Shown piece by piece: positions 1-7,830 of a stretch of 64,000 nt of DNA. The translations under genes and the position numbers were made by a program. Under the pieces are notes generated by a model, which made no database searches, was not told the origin of the DNA, and saw only the letters and a list, made by a program, of their open reading frames with translations. Numbering within the stretch: position 1 is the stretch's first letter; every line of letters starts with the position of its first letter. Source of the stretch: Larkinella rosea (GTDB lineage: Bacteria; Bacteroidota; Bacteroidia; Cytophagales; Spirosomataceae); contig NZ_RQJO01000016.1 of NCBI RefSeq assembly GCF_003858635.1, forward strand, positions 272,745 through 336,744, in the 5' to 3' direction.

Positions 1-848
1 CGGGCAATGTTCGTCCCGATGGTTTTCCAGATGGTTTGAAAAACCGGGGTGGAACCGGTGAAATGGATCCCGGCAAAATCGGGATGGCTAAAAATGACGT
101 CACCGGCCATAGGACCATCTACGTAAATCAGGTTAATCACTCCAGCCGGCAAACCGGCTTCTTTCAATACCTCCATAATCACCTGAGCGGCATAGACCTG
201 ATTTTCCGACGGTTTCCAGACCACCACATTGCCCATCATGGCCGCCGATGTCGGCAAGTTGGCCGCAATGGCGGTGAAGTTGAACGGGGTCAGGGCAAAC
301 ACAAATCCTTCCAGCGGCCGATGGTCCATCCGGTTCCAGACACCCGCCCCTGAATTGGGTTGCGAAGCATAGATTTGGGCCATATAATACACATTAAACC
401 GCAGAAAATCAATTAATTCGCAAGCGGAGTCAATCTCAGCCTGAAAGGCATTTTTAGACTGGCCTAGCATCGTAGCCGCATTGATTCTGGCCCGGTACGG
501 CCCTGCCACGAGGTCGGCGGCTTTTAGAAAAATGGCCGCCCTTTCGTTCCATGCAAGTGCGTCCCAGTCGGCTTTTACCGCGAGGGCAGCATCAATGGCC
601 ATCTGAACATGGCTACGATCTCCTTCGTTGTAGTATCCAAGCAGGTGGTGATGATCATGGGGTGGATGGATGGCTATTTTTTTATCGGTACGGACCTCGG
701 CATCACCAATGTACATTGGAAGATCGACTTCCCGGGAGCGGGCAATGGCCAAAGCCGCCTGTAAGGAAGAACGTTCGGGCGTACCGGGAGCATACGTTAA
801 AACAGGTTCATTTGTGGGTTCCGGAACACGGAATAATCCATTTGACAT
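1..848 (-). CDS. pruA: 1-pyrroline-5-carboxylate dehydrogenase, N-terminal part (runs off the window)
   Basis: Translating the minus strand from the ATG at 846-848 gives an uninterrupted frame to base 1. It begins MSNGLFRVPEPTNEP and includes LEGFVFALTPFNFTAIAANL, VVWKPSENQVYAAQ and FAGIHFTGSTPVF. These are landmarks of the NAD-binding part of P5C dehydrogenases (aldehyde dehydrogenase superfamily), which oxidise glutamate semialdehyde to glutamate in the cytoplasm. About 282 codons of an expected 540 or so are present; the catalytic cysteine lies outside the window. The gene is divergent from proline dehydrogenase at 999, the preceding enzyme in proline degradation, and the two share a 150-bp intergenic region. 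The family call is firm. Confidence 0.93.
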   Translation of the reverse strand, partial: MSNGLFRVPEPTNEPVLTYAPGTPERSSLQAALAIARSREVDLPMYIGDAEVRTDKKIAIHPPHDHHHLLGYYNEGDRSHVQMAIDAALAVKADWDALAWNERAAIFLKAADLVAGPYRARINAATMLGQSKNAFQAEIDSACELIDFLRFNVYYMAQIYASQPNSGAGVWNRMDHRPLEGFVFALTPFNFTAIAANLPTSAAMMGNVVVWKPSENQVYAAQVIMEVLKEAGLPAGVINLIYVDGPMAGDVIFSHPDFAGIHFTGSTPVFQTIWKTIGTNIA

Positions 849-998
849 AACGATCTAGTTGTTAGAAATACGGCATTTCAAAGGTAAAGGCGCCTTTGGC
901 TTAGGCTGCGTCAGAAATTGTCCATGTATCATCCAATATTGCCAAAACCCGTACCCCCGGAATTCCGCAGTTAGATTTGTAGAAAAAACCGTAGGTGT
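849..998. promoter_or_regulatory. Shared divergent control region of the proline-degradation genes, with a 12-bp palindrome
   Basis: This 150-bp gap separates the start codons of pruA (minus) and proline dehydrogenase (plus), so both promoters must lie here. A perfect palindrome, AAAGGCGCCTTT, is at 886-897, about 40 bp upstream of the pruA start, and could be an operator or part of a promoter. The sequence shows the palindrome; the regulatory role is inference. Confidence 0.45.
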
Positions 999-2216
999 AT
1001 GATGAAGATAAAATCGATTGTTCCGCTGGATAATACCGCCGATGCCTTTGCGTACAAATCAGATACTCAACTGCGAAAAGCCAATGCGTTGTTTTACCTG
1101 ATGAACCAGAACTGGCTGGTCAAGTTGGGGGCAAAACTGACTGAACTGGCGGTTCAATGGAGACTCCCCGTCAAAAGTCTGATCCGATCCACCATTTTTG
1201 AACAGTTTGTCGGCGGAGAAACTCTCGATGAAACAACGGGCCTGATTGAAAAACTGAACCAGTTCAACGTCAAGGTCATTCTGGATTACGGCGCTGAAGG
1301 CAAGGCAACCGAAGCGGATTTTGACACCATAAAAGAGGAATTTATCCGGGTGATCACCTATGCGTCAAACCGGCCCAACGTGCCGCTCATTGGCATCAAG
1401 ATTACGGCATTGGCCCGGTTTGAATTACTCGAAAAACTGAATGAGCTGGCACTGGTTTCGCGGTTTAACACCGTGATTGACACCAGTCCGCTGACGGCTG
1501 CTGAAAAACAGGAATGGGATCGCGTGGTCCGAAGAACGGTTGAAATTTGCACCGCTGCCGCACAAAAGGGCATTGGAATTCTTATCGATGCCGAAGAATC
1601 CTGGATCCAGAATACCATCGATGCGCTCACGATGGAAATCATGCTGGCGTTTAATAAAGAGAAAGCCGTGGTTTTCAACACGATCCAGTTATACCGCCAC
1701 GACCGACTCGATTTCCTGAAATTAAGCCACGCGCTGGCTTCTAAAAACGGGGCTTTTTTAGGGGCAAAAATTGTTCGCGGGGCCTACATGGAAAAAGAGC
1801 GAAAAAGGGCTCAGGAAAGGCAGGAAACGGTGCTGATTCAGCCCGACAAAGCTGCTTGTGACGTTGATTTTAACAAAGCGATTGACTTTTGCATCGACCA
1901 CCTGGATACGGTTTCTTTGATTGTTGCCAGTCACAACGAATACAGCGTTCAGTATGCCGTCAACCTGCTGCGGGCCAGATACTTTCCGCTGGATCATCCG
2001 CATGTTCATTTTTCCCAATTGTACGGTATGAGCGATCACATTACGTTCAATCTTGCCAAAGCGGGCTGCCAGGTCAGCAAATACCTTCCCTACGGCCCGA
2101 TTGCTGACGTCATCCCCTATTTAATGCGACGCGCCCAGGAAAATAGTTCAGTCGCCGGCCAGACCAGCCGTGAATTATTTCTGATCCGAAAAGAAATCCG
2201 GAGACGCCATCTTTGA
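999..2216 (+). CDS. Proline dehydrogenase (FAD-dependent, single-domain)
   Basis: 405 residues, the usual size of the stand-alone Bacteroidota enzyme, with a PRODH TIM-barrel. It oxidises proline to 1-pyrroline-5-carboxylate and passes electrons to the quinone pool. Diagnostic segments are KIVRGAYMEKER (barrel strand with the substrate-binding Arg), IVASHNEYSVQYAV, and near the C-terminus YLPYGPIADVIPYLMRRAQE followed by NSSVAGQ, the conserved proline- and flavin-binding end. Two consecutive ATG codons (999 and 1002) are possible starts. It is divergent from pruA, so the two enzymes complete proline to glutamate. Confidence 0.95.
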   Translation: MMKIKSIVPLDNTADAFAYKSDTQLRKANALFYLMNQNWLVKLGAKLTELAVQWRLPVKSLIRSTIFEQFVGGETLDETTGLIEKLNQFNVKVILDYGAEGKATEADFDTIKEEFIRVITYASNRPNVPLIGIKITALARFELLEKLNELALVSRFNTVIDTSPLTAAEKQEWDRVVRRTVEICTAAAQKGIGILIDAEESWIQNTIDALTMEIMLAFNKEKAVVFNTIQLYRHDRLDFLKLSHALASKNGAFLGAKIVRGAYMEKERKRAQERQETVLIQPDKAACDVDFNKAIDFCIDHLDTVSLIVASHNEYSVQYAVNLLRARYFPLDHPHVHFSQLYGMSDHITFNLAKAGCQVSKYLPYGPIADVIPYLMRRAQENSSVAGQTSRELFLIRKEIRRRHL

Positions 2217-2543
2217 GGAAAACCGGCGACCCTTGTGGCCAAATTTCGAATTAGATTTATTTCAGAAATACAAAAATACATTCACAAAATACCACCTATT
2301 ATTTTACCGTCTAGTTAAACTCCCATAGTTTCCATAAGTATTAGCCAATCTTCAACAAATAGTATCCTGCATATTGCCCCAAAAGCAAAATTTGGCTAAT
2401 ATTGGTTTAGACTCCCTTCTCTATTAAAAGATTCGTACTACAGTTGGTTACAGTGCAGCCCTTGATTCATCTGGGCAATCTTCTCATGACTTGTATTGTA
2501 TTATTCTTAGAATAAATGGTTAAACAACTCCTATCTTACCACT
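2217..2543. other. Intergenic region, AT-rich, no gene seen
   Basis: These 327 bp between proline dehydrogenase and the AraC regulator contain no convincing reading frame. The composition is AT-rich with runs such as 2266-2300, consistent with a promoter region for the downstream regulator. No clear hairpin terminator was found. Confidence 0.5.
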
Positions 2544-3425
2544 ATGAAAGTACTACAATTTACTCCGCCGGTTCCGCAAGAGGATTCCGTAATTGTAGAC
2601 GAAGATTTCCTTTCACACTTTTACAATTATTTTCATCGACACAAGCAGCTGCAGATTACGCTGATTATTAACGGTTCCGGAACCTTGATGGTCGGAAATT
2701 ACAGCCAGTCATTTAAACCCAACGACGTCTACATTGTGGGGGCTAATCAACCCCATATTTTCAAATCGGACCCGCATCATTTCATCCATCCGCAGGTCGG
2801 GAACGCCCACGCCATTCACATTTTTTTTGATCTGGAGCGTATTCCCAAAGCCTTTCTGGAACTGCCGGAGATGGGCCTGATCAGCCGGTTTCTTAAAACC
2901 ATCCAGAATGGACTGCAGCTTCCCCCGAAACATGCGATTCAGGTTGGAGGAGTTATTAAAAAGCTAAAAAACAAGTCAAGTCTGGAACGTCTTCTGGCCG
3001 TGATCAAACTATTCCAGTATTTCTCAAAAGAAGTGAAGGAGTGGAAATCACTGCACACTGGATTCTTAAGTTATCCCATTTCCGATTCAGAAGGTATCCG
3101 AATGAATGACATCTTTCAGTTTACACTCGACCATTACGCCGAGAATATTACGCTCGACCGAATTGCCGATATTGCCAACATTACGCCCCATGCTTTTTGT
3201 AAATACTTTAAAAAGCATACCCGAAAAACGTACAATACGTTTCTGAATGAAATCCGGATTAACGAAGCCTGCAAACGGATTATGAACAGCAGTTATGATG
3301 GCATCTCTACGATCGCGTATTCGACCGGTTTTAACAGCGCGACGAATTTTAACCGCGTATTCCGGAAGACAACCGGCATGTCACCCAGTGACTACATTCG
3401 CGCTTATAAGAGCAAAAGTCGGTAG
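2544..3425 (+). CDS. AraC family transcriptional regulator with N-terminal cupin
   Basis: 293 residues. Residues 1-100 look like a cupin sensor domain (QITLIINGSGTLMVGNY, then a PNDVYIVGANQPHIF stretch). The C-terminal hundred residues hold the two helix-turn-helix units of AraC proteins: ITLDRIADIANITPHAFCKY and GISTIAYSTGFNSATNFNRV, ending with FRKTTGMSPSDYIR. It probably binds a sugar or small metabolite and acts on a nearby promoter. It sits between proline catabolism and a convergent permease, so it could control either; that is inference. Confidence 0.9.
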   Translation: MKVLQFTPPVPQEDSVIVDEDFLSHFYNYFHRHKQLQITLIINGSGTLMVGNYSQSFKPNDVYIVGANQPHIFKSDPHHFIHPQVGNAHAIHIFFDLERIPKAFLELPEMGLISRFLKTIQNGLQLPPKHAIQVGGVIKKLKNKSSLERLLAVIKLFQYFSKEVKEWKSLHTGFLSYPISDSEGIRMNDIFQFTLDHYAENITLDRIADIANITPHAFCKYFKKHTRKTYNTFLNEIRINEACKRIMNSSYDGISTIAYSTGFNSATNFNRVFRKTTGMSPSDYIRAYKSKSR

Positions 3426-3463
3426 TTTTCTTTTGTTGGCAACATGCGTTTAAAAAGCTTAAA

Positions 3464-3497
3464 ACCATGCCATTTACGCTTCTGTAAATGGCATGGT
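3464..3497 (-). terminator. Rho-independent terminator of the permease gene
   Basis: A perfect 14-bp inverted repeat, ACCATGCCATTTAC (3464-3477) and its complement (3484-3497), has a 6-nt loop. It starts 3 bp after the permease stop codon. On the minus strand the stem is followed by TTTTAAGCTTTTT, a U-rich tail, so it fits the permease. It may also stop transcripts from the convergent AraC gene, although the plus-strand side lacks a U tract. Confidence 0.85.
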
Positions 3498-3500
3498 CTA

Positions 3501-4946
3501 CTATTCAGTTTCTGACGGTTCTACTGTAACTTTTCCTTTGCCCGAATTGGCTTTTACGATGAGAAAATAAACCGGTATTCCAGTGAGCGTAATGATCAGG
3601 CCCGGCCACGTATAATTCGGTTTATAGATAATTAGTAGGATACAGAATGCAAGTCCCATCAAAATGTAAATAACCGGCAACACCGGATAACCGACGGCTT
3701 TATACGGCCTTGGCGCATCCGGTAACCGTTTGCGGAGGATAATAATTCCGGCAATGGTCAGCATATAAAAGACCACTACCACAAAGGAAATCATATCGAG
3801 CAAATCGCCGTATTTTCCGCTCAGACTCCAGATACTGGCCAGCACGCACTGAATCCATAAGGCCAGACCCGGAACAGACTTTGCATTCAGTTGGCCCACT
3901 TTTCTGAAAAACAATCCATCCTTTGCCATGGAATAATAGACCCTTGCACCGGCCATGATCAACCCGTTGTTGCAGCCGAATGTAGAAACCATGATCATCA
4001 GCGCGATGATGACCGTACCAGCGTTTCCAAAGATCACGTGGGAAGCCGTCACAGCCACCCGATCTTTGTCGGCCGACGCAATCGCCTGCAACGACAAAAC
4101 ACCGGTATACATAATGTTTGTCAACAGGTAGATTGCGGTTACAATAAGCGTCCCCAACGCGAGACTAAGTCCAATATTTTTCTTCGGATTTTTGATTTCA
4201 CCGGCGATAAACGTCACTGTATGCCACGAATCGCTGCTAAAAATTGACCCCACCATGGCTGCGGCAATCGCTCCGAAGGCCGCCAGCGTAGTATAGGATT
4301 CCGTGCTGCCGTCAGGGTGCAATTTGTGCAGATCCCAGATGATAGCATCCGCCCAGTTGGCGCTCCAGACCTCCGGTTTTAGGGCGTAAAGGCCGAAAAC
4401 GATCAATCCTAATAGACTCAGCAACTTAGCCAAAGTAAACGTGGTCTGAATGATTTTACCGCTGTTTACGCCACGGGTATTGACAAATGTGAGAAATACA
4501 ATCACCAGGATTGACAGCAATTGCGCAGCCGAAATAGACAGGAAGCCTAAGTCAATCAGAACGTTGTCTTCACTGAATGGCGGGAAAATATAAGCGGTAA
4601 ATTTGGCGAAAGCTACTCCCACAGCTGCAATCGTAGCCGTATGAATGACCGTAAAAAAACTCCAGCCGTATAAAAAACTGATCAACGGATTATAAGCCTC
4701 CTTCAGATAGACGTATTGTCCACCGGCTTTTGGGAACATCGCACTCAATTCTCCGTAGCTCAGGGCTGCCGTCAGGGTCATGAATCCGGTGATGACCCAA
4801 ACGAACATCAGCCAGCCTGCACTGCCGACATTTCGCGTAATATCCGCACTGACAATAAAAATACCGGAACCGATCATGCTCCCGGCAACCAGCATGGTGG
4901 AATCGATTAACGTTAAAGAAGGTTTGAACGAATGAGTTTCCTGCAT
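3501..4946 (-). CDS. APC family amino acid permease
   Basis: 481 residues from the chosen ATG, with about 12 hydrophobic segments. The N-terminal motif MLVAGSMIGSGIFIVSADI is the signature of the amino acid-polyamine-organocation family, followed by YGELSAMFPKAGGQYVYLKE. It is an inner-membrane amino acid transporter, close in character to the LAT/SteT-type exchangers. The longer frame to 4991 would use a TTG start, so the ATG at 4944-4946 (MQETHSFKPSL) is preferred. A strong terminator follows directly. Because proline catabolic genes lie 1.3 kb away it might import proline, but the substrate cannot be read from the sequence. Confidence 0.9.
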   Translation of the reverse strand: MQETHSFKPSLTLIDSTMLVAGSMIGSGIFIVSADITRNVGSAGWLMFVWVITGFMTLTAALSYGELSAMFPKAGGQYVYLKEAYNPLISFLYGWSFFTVIHTATIAAVGVAFAKFTAYIFPPFSEDNVLIDLGFLSISAAQLLSILVIVFLTFVNTRGVNSGKIIQTTFTLAKLLSLLGLIVFGLYALKPEVWSANWADAIIWDLHKLHPDGSTESYTTLAAFGAIAAAMVGSIFSSDSWHTVTFIAGEIKNPKKNIGLSLALGTLIVTAIYLLTNIMYTGVLSLQAIASADKDRVAVTASHVIFGNAGTVIIALMIMVSTFGCNNGLIMAGARVYYSMAKDGLFFRKVGQLNAKSVPGLALWIQCVLASIWSLSGKYGDLLDMISFVVVVFYMLTIAGIIILRKRLPDAPRPYKAVGYPVLPVIYILMGLAFCILLIIYKPNYTWPGLIITLTGIPVYFLIVKANSGKGKVTVEPSETE

Positions 4947-5580
4947 TGGACAATTATCTATTGAGGCTGTAAACGGATTTATTCGCACCAAAGGTAACGG
5001 GCCTTATCACAGAAAAGCGTGCAGGTTTTAATCAATGGTTGACAATTTTAATCCCATTACTGACAACTTTGCTCCATAAAAAATGAATATGGATCAGGAT
5101 TTTGAATGAATGGGTTCTTGTGTTCCCTTAAATCCGTATACGTGTTTTGTAGTACCCTGAACAAGCCTTACATAAATGATGACCAACTATTTTGATTTTA
5201 TATCGTCTACTGGGTTACTTTCTTGATGAATTCTTGAACGAACATACTGCCCCAGAGCAGCCGCTTATTAAGTTACAAAAAGGGTAAGGTCAAAAAGGGA
5301 TTAGATACTGAACTCTCTATTGTAAAATAGTAAATGGTGGTATTGATTACAGGATTACAGATATCCTACTAATACTAAGTGAACCAAGTTATGCCTCAAT
5401 TAAAGCGGATTCATTTGATCCAATCCTGCGAACGGTGGTGAAACCACCATGGAATTAGCCACGAGTGTTTTTGAGAATAAATAATGAAAATAAGAGCAAG
5501 TTAACAGGGAATATGCGTGGGATAAGGGTTAGGTTCTAAAACAAACTCGATACTCTTTTCAAACGTAGGCCGTATTCACG
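4947..5580. other. Intergenic region, no gene seen; holds one degenerate dispersed repeat
   Basis: 634 bp with no credible coding frame on either strand. It contains the promoter side of the permease gene and, at 5231-5302, a diverged copy of the dispersed repeat described separately. Otherwise AT-rich and featureless. Confidence 0.5.
5231..5302 (+). repeat. Dispersed repeat, copy F (diverged)
   Basis: The order and spacing of TTCTTGAACG, a CATACTGCCCC block and AGGTCAAAAAGG 57 bp from the start match copies at 11406, 15701, 35615 and 56128. This is the weakest member and is recognised by spacing as much as by identity. Confidence 0.4.
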
Positions 5581-7281
5581 CTATGCCTTACTGGCTATTT
5601 TTTTGAACCGGTAGTTACTGCTTCTGGGATCGCCATTGAGCAGAAGACCACAGACGATCCCTTTTGTATCCCGTTCAAAACTGCATAAATTGATAAATGG
5701 ATTTTGGGCCGTAAATCCACCCGGCCAGACCGGTGATAACTGCAGGTTGGGCCGCTTGGGGGTGACCAGTTCCAGCTTATCATTTTTAACGATAACCTGG
5801 TAGGTGGTCCCAAGCTCTTTACTATAGTAGTCTCCGGCATAATCCTTTAGCCCGGCCATAACTGGCTCGTTGGTATCCAAGCGGGTAAACTGCTGGCCTT
5901 TGTACTTCACGGTCATCACCTTTTCAGGCTGAAACAGGAGTTCAGAGCCATCTTCTTCGTCCTCTACCCTAAAACGGTTTGCTGAAACGCGTACCGCTGA
6001 AACTTTACCCAGGTTCGGCAGCCATGCCGTTAAAATATTGCCATCTTTTTCAATGCGGAGGTAATTACTTTTACCTTGTTTAAAAACACCCGTGAAAGCA
6101 TCCATTTCTAACGCCACTGGGGCCTTGTTTGATTGCTCCGAATCTACCGCCATGCCACTTTGAGGCTGTGGCTTGAACTGATTCGCCAGGAAAATATCGG
6201 TGATTTGAATCGCTGCGGTTTGCGCATTGAAGAATGTACTGTTTGTGAGTACCACCACGCCAAACTTTTGTTCCGGAAAAAAAACATCGAAGGTACTAAA
6301 ACCAGCCCAGGAACCGGCACTGGTAAACATGGGTAGGTCATGATAGCTACCGGAGGTTATGCCGGAAGAATAGCGGTTGATCGTGCCATCGTTCAACCGT
6401 CCGGGCGTTTTCATGAGGGTAAGGGCCTGACTGCCAGCAACCCTGGCACTGCCAAAATTAATGAGCCATTTGGCCATATCTTCAACGTTACTGAATACCG
6501 AACTCGAACCCAGACCGGTTAAGGCATTGACGGGCTTATACCAACTACCATTAGCGCCTTTGACATAGCCAAATGCACGGTTTGAAATCAGCTCACTGTA
6601 ATTATCTTGTACCAATGTACTCGTCATGTCAAGGGGATCAAAGATTTGCTCATTTGCCCATTTCCGAAAGCTTTTCCCCGTGACTCTCTGTATCAATTCG
6701 GCCAATAAGTTATAGCCCGTATTGGAGTACAGGTATTTGGTGCCTGGCGCATTATTCAATGATTTCTGACGGTAGGCAAAATTGAGTATCTGGTTAAATG
6801 TTATGGGATCATCGGTTCGACCGCCGGCGATATAAAAGGAGCCGTACCAATCGCGAATGCCGCTGCTGTGCTGCAGCAAGTGTTCGATGGTGATCGTTTT
6901 CCCAAAATCGTTCAGCTCAGGAATATACGCTCGAATGTCATCCTGGAGCCGAATTTTACCTTCGGTAGCCAGCTTGCAAATGAGCAAGCCCGTAAACTGT
7001 TTTGCCAGCGAGGCCAGGTCAAAAACCGTAGCTGGTGTCATCTTTACACCATGCTCCAAATCGGCCATGCCGTATCCTTTGCTCAGTATTATTTTCCCAT
7101 CCCGAACCACGGCAAGGGCGATACCCGGGGACGTTGTTTGATTCAGGTGGGCGTAAAGAGAGTCAATTCGGTCCTCATACGATGGATTGTCTTGTGCGCA
7201 GATTACAGGCGATAGCATGAAAAACACTCCCCATAAGGTTGAGGCAAAATAAAAAAGCGGTTGAAAAAGCCTGCTCGCCAT
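5581..7281 (-). CDS. Secreted serine hydrolase, class C beta-lactamase fold
   Basis: 566 residues with a signal peptide ending near residue 29 (SPVICAQ). The penicillin-binding fold has the catalytic SxxK tetrad as S91-L-A-K94 and the second motif as Y185-S-N187. Residues from about 390 to the end form a C-terminal lipocalin-like extension common in Bacteroidota members. Such proteins act in the periplasm or on the surface as esterases, D-aminopeptidases or transpeptidase-like enzymes; true beta-lactamase activity is not implied. It is last in a same-strand run after PadR, the permease and the small secreted protein, 86 bp behind the latter. Confidence 0.88.
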   Translation of the reverse strand: MASRLFQPLFYFASTLWGVFFMLSPVICAQDNPSYEDRIDSLYAHLNQTTSPGIALAVVRDGKIILSKGYGMADLEHGVKMTPATVFDLASLAKQFTGLLICKLATEGKIRLQDDIRAYIPELNDFGKTITIEHLLQHSSGIRDWYGSFYIAGGRTDDPITFNQILNFAYRQKSLNNAPGTKYLYSNTGYNLLAELIQRVTGKSFRKWANEQIFDPLDMTSTLVQDNYSELISNRAFGYVKGANGSWYKPVNALTGLGSSSVFSNVEDMAKWLINFGSARVAGSQALTLMKTPGRLNDGTINRYSSGITSGSYHDLPMFTSAGSWAGFSTFDVFFPEQKFGVVVLTNSTFFNAQTAAIQITDIFLANQFKPQPQSGMAVDSEQSNKAPVALEMDAFTGVFKQGKSNYLRIEKDGNILTAWLPNLGKVSAVRVSANRFRVEDEEDGSELLFQPEKVMTVKYKGQQFTRLDTNEPVMAGLKDYAGDYYSKELGTTYQVIVKNDKLELVTPKRPNLQLSPVWPGGFTAQNPFINLCSFERDTKGIVCGLLLNGDPRSSNYRFKKIASKA

Positions 7282-7367
7282 AGCCTATGTTTTTTGGTCG
7301 TCGATTTAAATAAGTAAGTATTGACCCCTTAATCCGTTTATGCAATCGGGAGCAGTAAGGGAAATGC

Positions 7368-7820
7368 CTACAACGATTTTGGGGGTGACTGCCAGAGTAC
7401 ATTAACGATCATCCAGCGCCCATTGTCCTTCATTAAATGCAGGTAATCGATGCCCCAGACGGCCGTTACTTTGGCGGTGGCAGTTTTGTCGGCCATATCC
7501 AATACCTCTACCTTTCTGGGCGAGGTTGCGGTAGCTCGTTTACCGTCCTTGTTCCAGATCTTGGCCAGCCGGATCAGTGCCGGAAAGGGCATTTCCAGCT
7601 GCTTGGAATAACTGCCCGCTTTTTGATCAAATGAAAAGCCTCGTTTCTGAAGGGTTGGGTGCACACTCGCGTAAGCCAGCGTGGTATCGGCCTGATAGAA
7701 CGTATCGATGTAGTTGAAGCATGCCTGCCGAACACCCGCGATTTCCTCGGCCGGAGCCGATTGATCAAAATCCAGGGGTAGAAAAAAGGCAACGAGTAAA
7801 CCGATTAAGGTAGTTTTCAT
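7368..7820 (-). CDS. Small secreted NTF2-like (putative lumazine-binding) protein
   Basis: 150 residues beginning with a hydrophobic signal (MKTTLIGLLVAFFLPL). The remainder fits the NTF2-like fold of the putative lumazine-binding family: helix with FNYIDTFYQADTTLAYASVHP, then RKVEVLDMADKTATAKVTAVW and the closing WMIVNVLWQSPP strand. Members have a cone-shaped pocket and mostly unknown ligands. It starts 10 bp after the permease stop, so it is almost certainly co-transcribed. No catalytic residues can be assigned. Confidence 0.72.
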   Translation of the reverse strand: MKTTLIGLLVAFFLPLDFDQSAPAEEIAGVRQACFNYIDTFYQADTTLAYASVHPTLQKRGFSFDQKAGSYSKQLEMPFPALIRLAKIWNKDGKRATATSPRKVEVLDMADKTATAKVTAVWGIDYLHLMKDNGRWMIVNVLWQSPPKSL

Positions 7821-7830
7821 GGCTATTAAG

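Noticed and set aside
5581..7281. Reading the serine hydrolase as an antibiotic-resistance beta-lactamase
   Set aside because: SxxK and YxN are shared by the whole class C fold, and the C-terminal extension and operon context fit a peptidase or esterase; resistance cannot be inferred.
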